A DNA stretch of 64,000 nucleotides from the NCBI GenBank assembly GCA_015680685.1, contig MNCI01029340.1, positions 131,700 through 195,699 of the forward strand. Direction: 5' to 3'. The position numbers and the translations under genes were made by a program. Position 1 is the stretch's first letter, and every line of letters starts with the position of its first letter. This document shows, piece after piece, positions 1 through 11,249 of the stretch. The DNA is from Gnetum montanum. Taxonomy: Eukaryota; Streptophyta; Gnetopsida; Gnetales; Gnetaceae. Under the pieces are notes generated by a model. That model was not told the origin of the DNA. It saw nothing but the letters and a program-made list of their open reading frames with translations, and searched no databases.

Positions 1-1540
1 ACCTCCTCGCGTGGTTGAGGCACCATTGAAATGTAAGGTGGCTTCGAAATGTGACAAGACAATGTTGACATTGCTAATGTATTCATCAGGGAATTCAGGG
101 TCTATGATTTCCTGGTCGTTGACTAGTGAGGTCGTAAGTTGGGTCGCTATGGCCTAACCCTTTGTTGACGATTGACTTACATAGCATAAATCGAACTTCG
201 CGGTTATTGCCTTCCATCGGGCTATCCTACTACTTTCGTATAAGTTGTTCGTGATAGCCCGGAGTATATTGCTTTTTCAAATGATGTTGGTTGTACTGCG
301 GAACAAGTAATGTCATCACTTTTTTAATGTGAACACTAAGGCTAGGAAATTCCTCTCCACTTTTTTGTATTTCACTTCGTGCGTTATTAGCGCATGACTC
401 AGATAATACACTGGTATCTTAGAGCCTTCATCTCACTTCTGACACAGCAGTTCCGTGACAGATGTGTCGGAGGTAGTGAGGTAGACAAAGAAGGGTTTAT
501 CCCTTTGTGGCTAATGCACAGTCGAGAGGTGTGAGAGTTCCTTCTTCAGGTCGTCGAAGGCTTGTTGACGCTAGGTTGTCCACTCGAAGTCAACCCCTTT
601 CTTTAGAAGATGTTGCATGGGATGTAACTTGTCGGTAAAACTTGCTATGAACCTTCAAATGAATTGCACTCTACCTTGCAAACCACGTAACTCCTTAAGG
701 TTTGTGGGAGGCACTAGGTTGATGATGGCCCTGACCTTGTTAGGGTTCACCTATATTCTGACCTCCAATACTACGAACCCTATCATGTNATCATGGTATA
801 GCAGAAGGTCCCCCATGGGGTCATGAAGGTTGTTGATAGCTAGTGCTCTGGGTTAATGCAGATTTGGTTATATTCGGAGAAACCATCCATGAAGGATAGT
901 AGAGCATGGCTAGCCATGATGTCAATGAGCTGATCAATGCTTGGAAGTGGGAAGTTATCCTTGATCGTTTCCTTGTTCAAGTCCCAAAAGTCTATACAAA
1001 TTCGTATTCCTCCCATTTTCTTCGAAACCACAACAACATTGGACACCCACTCTGAATAGTCAACCGCACAGATGAATCCTACTTGGTATAGCTTGGTGAT
1101 TTCATCCCTCATGGCTAGTGCGATCTCCAGCTTAACTTTACGAGCCTTCTGCTTGACTGCCTTCATATGTGGGTCTATGACGATGTTGTGCTAAATTAGC
1201 CACAGATCCAAACTCGGCATGTCATTGTACGACCATGTGAAGGCATCGATGTTGTCTTGCAGAATCTTGGCTATGCTTTTGTGCATTTGTGTGTCTAGGA
1301 GGGAACTGAGTCTTAACGTTTTCACCTCCCCCTTTGACGTGGTCACAAGCATCTCGACGAGAGGGCCCTTGGTTACATCCCCAACCTCTAAGCCTAGGGC
1401 TTAGACTAGATGCTTGGGCTAGTCTGGGGATGCTTCTAAGGCTACTATAGTGCTAGTTGTGATCGACCCCCAGTCTATCATGTCAAGATTCAACTATCTC
1501 GCGAGCTTGCCCTGTGGTCCTGCTAACGTTAAAGGCATGG
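1..1540 (-). pseudogene. Ty3/gypsy (Tat-like) RT-RNase H relic
   Basis: Pol fragment of an LTR retrotransposon read on the minus strand. From about 1540 downwards come the protease-RT linker ending in WSYNDMPSLD, then RT (VKQKARKVK, ICIDFWDLNKETIKDNFPLP, FSEYNQI), the RT tail (NPNKVRAI, LKELRGLQGRVQFI), an RNase H segment (PVYYLSHALITHEVKY) and, at the left edge, LHFNGASTRGG, which resembles the start of the extra RNase H domain of Tat elements. The catalytic YVDD block is absent: sequence jumps near the single N at 789 from FMTPWGTFCYTM to MIGFV. Several stops and frameshifts show it is dead. The protease and gag of the same strand lie at 7.4-11.1 kb, separated by a plus-strand cassette. The Tat assignment is from motif memory, not a search. 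Confidence 0.85.
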
Positions 1541-1689
1541 AAAGGTCATGATGGATTCCCATCTCTTGCTTGACCTGCCAACATAAAATGAAAGCTTAGT
1601 CAAGAGGCATCTGTTGGCAGAGATTATGTGTAACAAAAGTTTGCAAAGCAGCGACGAGATGCAACTTGCGAAGTGTGATGATGTAAAGA

Positions 1690-2165
1690 TCAAAAGTTTG
1701 CCAATTTTAAGGTCATGGCAGACCGCCAAGGCGCAAGAGCGTAGAACTGTCATAGGTGTAAAATTGCTAATGTAAAGTGTGAAGCTATGTGACTGTTGAT
1801 ATGCAAATGCCAAACTACTAGTTTAGTGTCATTTCGGACCACCAAATTGTAACATGCAAAATCTTAATATGCAAAATAATAGTATGTGAAACGGGAGACT
1901 ACGAGTATGAGAAGTACCAAATCGTTAATGTGAAAATATGAATTGCAAACATGAAAACACAAAACTGCTAGAAATTGTGATACTACTAATGTGGAAGAAT
2001 ATGCGAAAATCGCCGATGTAAACATGTGGTGTTGTTAGTTTAACATCATTGCAGACCGCTAGGGGTGCAACTATGATAGGGTTGCTTAGTTTGAGATCTT
2101 TTCGGACCAATCATATTGCGATTGCCAAGATTACTAGTTTAAGGTCTTTTCGGACCCTTAATCAA
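1690..2165. repeat. Degenerate tandem motif array (left flank of cassette)
   Basis: A motif like ctagtttaaggtctttTCGGACC recurs with drift (near 1820, 2030, 2085 and 2135), mixed with short phrases such as aatatgcaaaat and ctaatgtaa. It resembles the array at 7065-7360 (ctagttttaggccatttcgggcc), so the plus-strand cassette at 2.5-6.9 kb is bracketed by related repeats. The rest of 1540-2300 shows no coding signal. Confidence 0.5.
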
Positions 2166-2298
2166 AAACAAATATATATTTTTTTGTTTTCGGGAAGGCG
2201 AGTAGCTGGCTTGAAGCATGTTAAGGCTTTAATGCTAATAGTGCTACGATGTCGTGGCGAGCATGCTACGCAGTACGACACACTCTACATTAATCAAA

Positions 2299-2317
2299 GA
2301 GAGAGAGAGAGAGAGAG
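2299..2317. repeat. (GA)n microsatellite
   Basis: About nine perfect GA dinucleotides just upstream of the candidate TATA box at 2345. GA tracts are common in plant promoters and 5' leaders; any function here is inference. Confidence 0.9.
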
Positions 2318-2344
2318 GCAAGTTTCCCCATCTCGTCATTATGG

Positions 2345-2353
2345 CCATAAATA
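2345..2353 (+). promoter_or_regulatory. Candidate TATA box of the plus-strand cassette
   Basis: cataaatag sits about 155 bp upstream of the first ATG of the cassette (2505) and just after a GA repeat. Its position matches the sense copy of the cassette at 55.0-58.4 kb, which also has a TATA-like box ahead of an ATG beginning Met-Ala-Pro-Lys. The motif is visible; promoter activity is inferred. Confidence 0.4.
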
Positions 2354-3156
2354 GGGGTTAAACCTTGACAATTTTTCCATTTTCACCATAAGAGCGCAGA
2401 GCCTACATTGGAGCACAAGGTGATTTCGGAGCATGAAGCAATTGTGTTAATCGACTAGTAAGGTGAGTTTTTACAATGAAAGGTGTAAATCTACAAGCAG
2501 GACAATGGCTCCTAAGACTCATCTAGTGCTTGCAAAGGTTGAGGAGGCGAAGAAGATCATGGGGGTGTGCCACAAGCGTGCGTTGCAGCGTGGAAGAGCA
2601 CACCATTGACCCAATAGGTTACTATGTTTCCATCGCTTTTTTTTTTTGCTTTTGGGATTTCTGTTGTTCTTTGTTGTTGTTTTGCATCCTATTTGTTTTG
2701 TGTTCATTCTTCGCTACCTGTGTTTTCTATGGTCACGTTATTTTAGCCTTTGCATCGCCGCTATTGCCGTTTCGGTCATGGCAGATGCATACACGTTATG
2801 TCGTGGTTGCATGCAAGGCCACTGAAACCTCCACCACCACGGTTGTCATAACCTCAGGGGCTGGGATAGTTTAAGTCGCTTGACCCTTGCATGCCGTAAC
2901 GTAAAACCCTTAGGAGGGCTAGGCCATGTGCAATGCAGTAGCACGACACGTGTTTTGTTAAAGCATGTCATCAATTTTTTTGTTGCTACACTAGGATATT
3001 CGCATGTTCTTACTACGCTAGGCTTTCACTCCCTTGCTACGCTATGTGCAAACAAATGGTTATGCTATGCTATCTACATGGACTACTAGGCATTGCTACA
3101 TTGCACATGTATTGCCCTTAAGTATGATGCTAACATTCGCTAATTGTGTTGTGTAG

Positions 3157-3606
3157 GGCGGGGTTGAGGCCCAGGCTGATTGTTTTGGAAATTAGAGGGG
3201 CCTTGTGCCATGTGAGCAAATTTGTGGCCAATGCCCCTCCTCCCCAAATACGTATGGGAGAGCAAGGGGTCTGGTTTAGAGAAGGGGCACTAGACTTCTT
3301 GCAATTCCTCCTTGACCACTTCAATGTGATTATTTGCTCTTCCCTAGAGGAGGAGGAGGCATCCGGCATAATAGAAGCCATGTTGCCTGGGGAAAGTTAG
3401 GGCATTCTAAGGTTTTTTACCGACGGGGCAATCATGAGTAGGTAGGGGAAGGGATCCAGCCAATGCTCAACAAGGTTAAGGAGTTTAGCCTAGATCTGGA
3501 ACATGCCTGAATACAACTGCTACCACCATTACAACACATTTTTCCTCACACATTACATGGCAACATGCTTTCAGAACCCACAGGGGACTGTCTATTGTGC
3601 TAACGG
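3157..3606 (+). pseudogene. Exon-like block with HAD/FCP1-phosphatase-like segment
   Basis: The translation LIVLEIRGALCHV...VWFREGALDFLQFLL...NVIICSS follows the layout of FCP1/small-CTD-phosphatase HAD domains: a hydrophobic strand with D-x-D-G, later arginine/proline then FLxFxxxxF, then V-x-x-W/C-S-S. Here the catalytic motif is E-I-R-G, so the nucleophilic Asp is missing and no phosphatase activity is expected. A TAG stop follows at about 3398, then a short open stretch to a GTGAGT donor at 3607. The preceding acceptor is gtgttgtgtag ending at 3156. The family call is by eye and unverified. Confidence 0.4.
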
Positions 3607-3689
3607 GTGAGTTTTGCAGGCTTGCTCCGTTCTGTTGTGCAACATTTGGCCATATTGGCCAAATGCTAACAGTATTTGTTTGTCACCAG
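3607..3689 (+). other. Candidate spliceosomal intron
   Basis: Donor G|GTGAGT, branch-like tgctaac near 3665 and acceptor tgtcaccag|G. The 83-bp length is usual for a plant intron. It separates two open blocks of the plus-strand cassette. Confidence 0.5.
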
Positions 3690-4860
3690 GTTCTTCATCA
3701 ACGATGAAGGGGTTCATGACTGGTCGGGTCTGCTGGCTATAGCACAACTAGCCCTACAAGAGTTCTCTTCTGCCAAGAACCTGTGGGCGAGTGTGATCGA
3801 TCAATGCGAGGAGAATACCACACCTACCCAAGCACGTTTTATGTTCCCTACAATTAGTTTAAGAAGAAGGATTGGCTAGATAAGGAGTGGGTAGAACCCT
3901 TCAAGCTGGTCATGGTTGAAGAAGCTATGGTTGAACTCCCGATGTTCTCGTCACCATATAGGCCTGGTGGGTCAAACAATAGGTGTCACATGCTCAAGTG
4001 TTCTTGCAATCCTTAGATTTCCGATGTCGTTATGCTATGTGAAAACTATAGCAGGGGTGAAGAAGCCCCAGGAGGTGATGGTGGTAACCATCGAGACATA
4101 GGGGCAAACATCTACTTCAAATACGGTGAAGTAGAAGCAAGCCAGCGCTAGTTAGATCAAGGGGCCTCAGACTCCTTGGTCAAGAACATCCAAAAGGCAG
4201 GGCTTATGGATCTGTTCATGGTCCCAAATTTGAGCGTTCCTACTGCCCAGATGCTTTCCCTGGTCAACTCCTTCTCTAAGAGGGCAGGCTGTTTTCGCAC
4301 GTGCCTACGGGACGTGCGGGTGGTCATTGAAATAAATGACCAGCTTTTTACAAACCTGTTTGGTGTTCCTGCCGATGGCATCCCCATAGGGTTGAAGCAC
4401 AAGAAGGAGTTGATCCTTCAGAAGAAGGATATCCAAGAGTGGTTGGGGTTCGTTAAGAAGCAAAAAGGGCTCCCCATGGATAAGCTTAAGGACAAACCCA
4501 CCATGGAGATTTACCCAATCTTCCGCGCCCACGCATTCCCCCAACTGCTTACCCAACAAAAGGTCCTGGGGCTCGAGCAGGCCTAGATAATGCAGGAGGT
4601 TAAGAAAGAGGGGGCCTGTTACAACTGGGCCTATTTCCTATGTAAGGGCTTGCAGGCTGAGATTTTGGGACTCTAAAAAAATGGAGTCCTATCCAACATA
4701 CACTATGCCTTCTACATAGGCTGTCTGAAGCGCTTCGCAGAGTTTCTAGTGGTTCAAGAGGATGGAGTCTGGGTCATGTGAAACCACAACCAGATTTCTA
4801 GGCCATGAATTCACCAGATCCTTTGGACCACGCGAGCCCAAGTTCCCCCAAAAATAATTA
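3690..4860 (+). pseudogene. Plant-transposon-type domain block of the accessory cassette
   Basis: After FFINDEGVHDWSGLL... the frame leads into an open stretch at 4176-4586 (LVKNIQKAGLMDLFMVPNL, then LVNSFSKRAGCF, INDQLFTNLFGVPADGIPI). The pattern of a short helical domain with N-S-F, then L-F-G-V/I-P, is typical of ORFs annotated as putative plant transposon or mobile-domain proteins in gymnosperm and legume gypsy elements. It continues past a TAG at 4584 through EGACYNWAYFLCKGL and CLKRFAEFLV. It has no catalytic motif. The domain call rests on recall of the family. Confidence 0.45.
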
Positions 4861-5103
4861 GGGAGTCATTGTCTGTAACAACCAAGGATTGGGTGGCTCG
4901 CAGAATTTGTGGCCAAGATAGTGTAGGAGAGACACCCCCTACTATAGCCAGTAGCGTGACGCGAGGGGAGCATCTCATAGCTGAGACTATGCCCAAGGAG
5001 TTGCGAAGGAATAGGCCTCCCCCAGCTAGGGAAACCCTTCACTTGGAGGAAGAGGAGGGACAAAGACTGCGGCTTAAGCTGCAGAGGATGCAACCCCCCA
5101 TTG

Positions 5104-5237
5104 GTAAATGCTTTTGTGTAACGCTTACTTTGTTATTGTTTGCTATGCTATGCTGCGCTAGGTGGTGTAGTGTAGCGTAGAATTTGCTTTGAGCTAACTA
5201 GTTTTGGACCAACACAAAAATGCTTCTTTGCTAACAG
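5104..5237 (+). other. Candidate intron, phase-preserving
   Basis: Donor G|GTAAAT and acceptor tttgctaacag|AG. Removing these 134 bases joins the reading frame of 4869-5103 to that of the Glu-rich block beginning at 5240 without a shift, which is good evidence for a genuine intron. The intron is rich in gctatgctatg-type repeats. Confidence 0.55.
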
Positions 5238-5753
5238 AGGAAGAAGAAGAAGAAGAAGAAGGCGATGAAGAAGTGTCGACCCTTAAGATGAGGGCGACGA
5301 ATGAAGATACGGAGGCCCTAGTATTGGAGGAAAGGGCCCCGATCAAAAATAAGAAAGCTCCTATTTCTAGGGCAGGGGCTCTTATCATTAGGGAGCCTCC
5401 TCCTACCAACAAAGAGGCACATCCCTTGAATAAAAAAGACACACCAGTGCATGAGGAAGGGGCTCGTATGGACTTGGTAGGGCCCTCCACCAAGGCTACC
5501 ACCATTGTCTTGCATTAGTAAGAAGAAAGATTGTAGTCGGACGTTGGTGAGTTCGACGATACGTCTGCCTTATCGTAGTCCATTTTGGCCATTGCTGATA
5601 TACTTAGTCATGTAATAGGTGCTACTGTTGATGCCACAGGACCCTCTCCAATTCGTGCAGAGTCATGGGCTGAGATCCCTAACAAGTTGGCATTCGTGCA
5701 AGGGCTTGTCAATGACATGATCAAACACCTTCAGTATGTAGACCTTGACATGG
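5238..5753 (+). pseudogene. Glu-rich exon of the accessory cassette
   Basis: The exon begins with a (GAA)n run coding about eight Glu residues. A charged, low-complexity stretch follows, rich in Glu, Lys and Ala-Pro, and then a more ordered segment (SILAIADILSHVIGATVD, LVNDMIKHLQYVDLDMG). Stops at 5516-5521 and beyond are TAG/TAA where Gln would fit. It ends at a consensus GTAAGT donor. Confidence 0.45.
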
Positions 5754-5853
5754 GTAAGTAGTAGTATTAAATGTCCTTATGTTGTTACGCTAAAAAATTT
5801 TGAGTTTGTTGATTTTGCTATGCTAATGTGATTGCTACGCTCTCTATGTCGAG
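5754..5853 (+). other. Candidate intron with consensus GTAAGT donor
   Basis: A 100-bp gap with donor GTAAGT and acceptor ctatgtcgag, containing gctatgctaatg. The joined frame stays open for about 23 codons. The stronger coiled-coil frame downstream (5890 onward) needs one further base shift, so the exact acceptor or a later indel is uncertain. Confidence 0.45.
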
Positions 5854-6670
5854 GCATCCTCTCGGCTCAAATGGGACCCAGCATGACCTATGAAAGTTGG
5901 TGTCGTGCCTACACGCTCACCTAATGTGACCGAGGTGCCTTGTCGCATGTTTGATGAGGCTTACAAGTACATATTTCACTTGGCATGCTCCCTATGGGAG
6001 TATAAGCGCGTCAACGAGGACTTGTGGAAATGGGTCCAAAGGACTGAGCAAAGAGAGGCCGACCTGGTTGCTGAGGTGGAGGATCTCAGGTCGAGGAACG
6101 AGTTCCTCGTAAACCGTAACCCTGATACTAAGGATTGGTGTGAGGCTGTAGATGACTATGCCAGATTTTGGACTGTCGTGCATTAGAATGTTGAATCCAC
6201 TCGCAAGATAATCGAACAGCAAATGCAGATGGACTTGCTAGCCCAGAAGTGTCAAGACATGAAAGATATCAGTGCCAAGGTTTTCGATGGGGGAAAACCC
6301 AGAGAAACCACAAACACATGTACAAGTTGGAGAATGACACCCATTAAAAACTGTACAAAGGCGTTGCTATGGAGGCATTCACGTATGAAGCATTCGTGAC
6401 TACCATCGACACTTCTGAGGCCTATACTAAGTTCAAAGAGCAAGTAAAGGTTATGGAGTCTCTTGAATTGAAAGTGGACCTTCCCACAGGAGAGATCGCA
6501 ACCGTCTCCCTTTCCCCGAGACCTCTAAAATGGACGACCGTGGAAAGGGAGAGAGCCGCTACTGCAGATGCTGAACCTAGCAATAGCCATTGGATGGACA
6601 TCACGACAGAGGAGGTCTGGCGTCACCTTAGGCTCAGTCTAGACTAGATACCTTTTGAGACCAACCCAGG
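5854..6670 (+). pseudogene. Coiled-coil exon(s) of the accessory cassette
   Basis: Open stretches at 5890-6186 and 6369-6647 encode a charged helical protein (NEDLWKWVQRTEQREADL, VAEVEDLRSRNEFLV, TKFKEQVKVMESLELKV). Heptad-like spacing of Leu/Val suggests coiled coil. One TAG and one frameshift separate the two pieces. Equivalent coiled coils follow the transposon-type domain at 56.6-58.3 kb, although the sequences have diverged much more than the other copies have. Confidence 0.5.
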
Positions 6671-7064
6671 CCCTTCTCAAGTTAGTTGCTTTACTGTGTA
6701 GATGCTCATGCTATGTTATAATTTGCGTTTGTTACCCTAATTGACTAGTTCATTCCTATGATGCAAGCTCCAGATGAGGGTGCAAAGCCCGTAGAGGGAA
6801 GAAATGATGAACCGACAGAAGGCAACATAGGGGAGGATGATGCATAAGTAGATGAAGCAGGGGCAAGTGGCAAAAGTGATGCAAACAGAGACAACCCATG
6901 ATAGCATGGGATTTTCTTTTTCAAATTTTTAAATGTTGAAATTTTGTAAAAGTTTTGCAAACATTGCCAATAGGCAAAAGTTTTGAATAAAATGAAAAAC
7001 CTCAGAAAAGAGATCAATTTTATGTTAACTTGTGTATCATGTAAAGTTTTCATCCTTTCATATG

Positions 7065-7360
7065 CTAGTTTTAGGCCATCTCGGGCCATTGTGTAACATG
7101 CTGGAAGGATTATATGTTAACAAAGCAAAAAATGACAGTGCTAGTTTTAGGCCATTTCAGGCCTTTGATGAAAGAGATAGTACGTTAACAAAACCAAAAG
7201 CGATGGTGCTAGTTTTAGGCCATTTCGGGCCATAGCATAGCATGCTAGAAGGATGGCATGTTAACAAAGCAGAAAGCAATGATGCTAGTTTTAGGTCATT
7301 TCGGGTCATAGAGTAGCATGCCAAAGGGATGGCATGTTAACAAAGCAAAGAAGCAGCAAA
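7065..7360. repeat. Four-unit tandem repeat, about 76 bp
   Basis: Units beginning ctagttttaggccat start at 7065, 7141, 7209 and 7285 (spacings 76, 68, 76). Each continues with ...gcatgctagaaggatggcatgttaacaaagc. Together with 1690-2165 it brackets the plus-strand cassette. Confidence 0.85.
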
Positions 7361-7399
7361 TCTACAAGGGATGACAACTAGGTAGGAAGCAGTAGGGTT

Positions 7400-8260
7400 G
7401 CTACACTATGCATAGCTGCCTCTTGACCTATCGTGGGTTGATCGAAATGTAAGGCCGAGGTGTTTCACCAAAGCCCTCGTTCACATAGTTGTCCCCCGCT
7501 TGGAAGGGTAACTCAACCCATGCATTTTCGATTTGGAAGTCAGCATGTTAGGCCGATCCTTCCATTGGATGATTAATGCATGCATGAGCAAGTGCATCAC
7601 TCTTAGAGGTTGTGAACTCTAAGCCCTGCTCCATGTCTACGTTGCTAATTGCTTGTGTTGCTACTTCGTCACCACTGATCACCACCTCCCTGCCTGCGTA
7701 TGGTAATTTCCTGGTGTATAGGTGAGGAGACAGCCCTAAGTTGCACTAACTATGATCTTCCCAAGATTAAGTTAAACCCGGGCATTTCCTCAACCACGAT
7801 GAACATCGTGTCTATGGGGAGCTGGTCCCCTGCTACGAAGTTTATGTGAACTATGCCCTTCACTAGGATGCATGCCCCATTGAAGGACCTCAGACATGAT
7901 GTTGTTGTGCGTTTGATCTGGTCGACCAATCCCAACTTGTCCACAATAGGGAAGGGAATGACGTTTGTGGCACCACCATCACCAATGTGTACCCTTTGGA
8001 TCCGGTGTTGGGTTACCCGAATTGTGATGAAGAGGGGCACCGTAGTCACCTGACTTCCTTCGGGATCTTCCCTAACGGCATCGTTACTGAAAGTCAATTG
8101 AGGTGGCACGGACTTTGCAAGTACAGAGGAAAGCATAACCGAATGGATCATTTCCTCTTCCATTGGCATGTTCTCATCGACCGGAACTACCATTAACATG
8201 CGGATTAGAGCCTCGCGATGGGGTATAGATGTCATGATTAGGTTGTACAAGCTTAGTGTA
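7400..8260 (-). pseudogene. Ty3/gypsy aspartic protease relic
   Basis: The minus-strand ORF 8250-7750 contains VHIGDGGATNVIPF followed by FNGACILVKGIVHINFVAGD and PGFNLILGRS, the order of a retroviral-type aspartic protease (active-site loop, flap region, hydrophobic-hydrophobic-G tail). The usual D-S/T-G is D-G-G here, so activity is doubtful. After a TAG the frame goes on (VQLRAVSSPIHQE, KLPYAGREVVISGDE) as the usual protease-RT linker to about 7400. RT is not adjacent: it resumes at 1540 after the inserted cassette. Confidence 0.8.
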
Positions 8261-8299
8261 GCATTTTTCTGCTTTAGAGCTTACTTGACCTGGGTGAGG

Positions 8300-11114
8300 G
8301 CGTCCAAAAGGTCTTGGCCACCCCTTTGTTTGACACTTTCCTCCTCTTTAATTCATCCCAAAAGAATAATCTCCCTAGGAAAGGTGACTTTGGATCTAGG
8401 TTCAAATCCTTGTCGGCAGGGTGATGCAGGCTGCGTGGTCATGTCGACCTTCGTCTTTGGGGGCGAAGGTGTAGATGTAAGGGGTGAAGATGTAGGCTTG
8501 GGGATACCCTTGATGGTACTTCTCTTCCACGTCTTGCCCACCCAGTGGACTTCTCACCCTACGGGGCAAGGAGGTTGTTCATCTTTGTTGCATGAGATAG
8601 GGGCCATCGAAGGCATCGGCCCCCTGATGACAAATGGAGCTAGACGTGTTAATTGATGGGACCGCGTAGCTCCATTAATAGGTGGCGCAAAGGTGGATGC
8701 CCATGGTGGGACTTTTAGGACAAACAACTACTGCGAGCTTGGACCAACTGTTGGTGGTGCTGGTGCACTATGCTAAGGCACACAGACCACAAATGGCTGC
8801 CAGGGTGGCCTGGGATCATTGTCAATGCCAATAGCGTTGATGAGGTAACTAGCATTGTTGGCGTTGAGGGAATCCATGTAGACATACATAGATTGGTTTT
8901 CAGGGCGTACTAGGTTGCTTTCATCCAGCACCAGTTTTCCCTGGTCGATTAATCTTTGGATGTCATCCTACAATGCCAGACAATAATCCGTGTTGTGACC
9001 ACACTGTTGGTGGTAGTCACAAAACCTGTCTAGCCTGAAACCCCTAGGAACTGGCAGCTCATTGGGTAGAGCCAAAGAGGGATTCCTAATGTACTCGTAG
9101 TAGCGTTGATGTCTCGCATTTTCTTCTTCTGACATCTACTTGTGTTGGATGTATCCCATAGCCAGTAGTTGCTTCAAAAGCTCTGAAGGCTTTAGAGGCA
9201 ATGGAATGTACTTTGAGCAGTCTTTGCGCTCAAAGTTGGGTTTGGGTTGTGTAGATGTCTTAGGTGTAGATGTAGTAGGTTGCGGCATGTGGCCCTGTTT
9301 AGGCTCAGGGTTAGCCGTGACTATGGCTGGTTTCTTGTTATTCTTGCTACTGCTGCTGCTAGGTTTGGGCTTGGCCTCAGTTGCCATAGTGACCACTGTG
9401 GTTGTTAGGGCCTTACCCTTGTCCTTCTTTGCGAAGGTATTTTTGTAAGTGATGTAGGCCGGGTCTTTGCTTGCCTTAGCCGCGTCCTGTATGCTCTTAG
9501 TCTGAGCGAAAGCGTGACTAAGAGAGCGAGGAGCGAGGTAGTATAGTTTGGACTTGATGAAGTCATTCACTACAACCCTAAAGATGGCTAGCAAGTGGCC
9601 CTCCGCGATGGGCTCACAGATTTCGTTAAGGGTTGCGCTCCAATGTTGAATGAACTTTTGGACTAGTTCTAGTGGGTCTTGCTTCATGCTCATCAACTGA
9701 TCCAATGTGGTTTCTGGCTTCAAGTTGTACTTGAAGTGTGTCACAAACTAGGTCAGGAGCTCTTCCAAAGTTGAAATGGATGAGCATGGCAATGCATTGT
9801 GCCAATCTAGGGCTTTCCCGACTAGGGACATGGTGAAGACACGAATGATTATGTGCAGCCATTGTTGCAATAGCAAAGATTTAGACCTGAAGGTGACAAG
9901 ATGTGCGTTTGGATCTCCTTCCCCATTGTACTTCATGAAGTGTGGGAGAGACATCCCTGGGGGTAACGTCAAAGCAGGGATTGCAGGGCTGATGGGGTCA
10001 TCCTAGTAAAAGTCCATGACTTGTACCGTGTCGAACCTAACAGCTTTGAGACATTTTATTTCCTCAGTGACGGTATGGATAAGCTAGAATGCTTAATCCA
10101 GACCCTGCAACATTATGGATAGTTGGGGAACTGTGGAGGCAGCTCCCACCTGTGACATGGCAGGGGTAGCAGTTTGACCCATCGACGATGCTATTGGGAC
10201 CGCCCCCGCTAACGGTGCTGCTTACCCTAGCCACCACCTGGTACGTGGTGCTGTCAAAGTAGCAACCGCAGGTTGAGCCGCCGGGTAGACTGCTTGTGTT
10301 ACTAGCGGAACAAACCATGGCCCCGTGTTAGGATGTACCATTTACGGGGTTTGGTAAGTCTGAGGGCGAACGTAGTGAGACATCTACGATGGTTGTAGAA
10401 TAGGCGAAGAAGCGAATGGGGTCCATCACATGGACGGGTCTGGGCCCACCACAGTGGGTGGAATAGAGGTGAGCATAGGAATTGACATGGAAGTTATGTG
10501 CAATTGTGAAGCAGGTACACAGTGAACATGTGGCAAGGTAGCCGTGATTAGTGTGTTATGCGCTACAGGAATGTGCTGATGAATAGTTTGTGGAGGCACA
10601 GTCGCTGCAAACGCAACAGGGGAATAAGGGTGATAATACGCCAAGAATGTGGCATGGCTACCCATTGCAGTCGCAGTTGTAGCATGCAGAAGCGTAGGCA
10701 TGATGGCAAAGGGAGTAGTGACAAACAACGAGTTGGCCCAGAAGGACTGCATAGGAGGGACAAGAATGGAGTTGGCTTGACCTCCCTCGTCAGATTGGAA
10801 ATCGAGTTCCTCCTATCCGTCTTGAAAGGCATCGTCCTGGTTGGACGTTGTGCCTTGTTGCTCCCTAAGCCAAGCCAGCTGCATTTGCTTTCAAGCTTGT
10901 GTACATCCAAAGGCAGGTTTGCTTGAACCTTTGCACAAAGGAAGTTATAATGCTCATGTTACTAGGCCAAGCCCTCAGGTCCTTGGTTTTAGATCTTGAG
11001 AGATCAACGTGTTTCCAGCATCGGGTTTAGCGGTTGTTTGGCACCAATGGTACCTTGAACCATGATGGGCATCTCCACGTTGAAGGTGTTAACAGTGGTA
11101 GTCGTAGAAGCCAT
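8300..11114 (-). pseudogene. Ty3/gypsy gag relic (Tat-like)
   Basis: Likely start Met at 11114 (MASTTTTVNTFNVEMP). A Pro/Ala/Thr-rich N-terminal half (10750-10060) is followed by the retrotransposon gag core: PPGMSLPHFMKYNGEGDP, FTMSLVGKALDWHNALP, then ELVQKFIQHWSATLNEI. A Ser/Lys/Pro linker leads to a degenerate zinc-knuckle-like module FCDYHQQCGHNTDYC near 8990 and LQDDIQRLIDQGKL. Several TAG stops and frameshifts interrupt it. It packages element RNA in intact relatives. Protease follows on the same strand. Confidence 0.8.
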
Positions 11115-11249
11115 TGCTACCAAGCTAGACAGTTTTGCAAATAGAAAAAAGCTAGGAAACTTTTTCAAATAGAAAAAAGGCAAAGAAACTTGAAAGCAAA
11201 AAAGTTTTGTGAGTGAAAAGAGCAAAGGGGTTGACAAGCAATCCAAAAA

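Larger units (their letters stand above)
2505..6901 (+). pseudogene. Accessory cassette: intron-containing coiled-coil/transposon-domain gene
   Basis: Unnamed multi-exon gene relic antisense to the flanking gypsy gag-pol. It opens with MAPKTHLVLAKVEEAKK, as the 55.6-kb copy opens with MAPKRGQQ. Recognisable blocks are a HAD/FCP1-like stretch (3157-3400), a domain resembling the plant 'putative plant transposon protein' family (4140-4800), an acidic Glu run (5238-5270), a coiled coil (5890-6650) and an acidic tail to the stop at 6899. Blocks are separated by 83-134 bp gaps with GT...AG ends and TGCTAAC-like branch points. Stops inside blocks are mostly TAG at likely Gln codons. Function is unknown; it may be a host-derived gene carried by a retroelement. 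A chance insertion of a different element is the alternative. Confidence 0.55.

Noticed and set aside
8168-8656. 162-codon plus-strand ORF
   Set aside because: Shadow of the minus-strand gag/protease; composition and motifs support only the minus strand.
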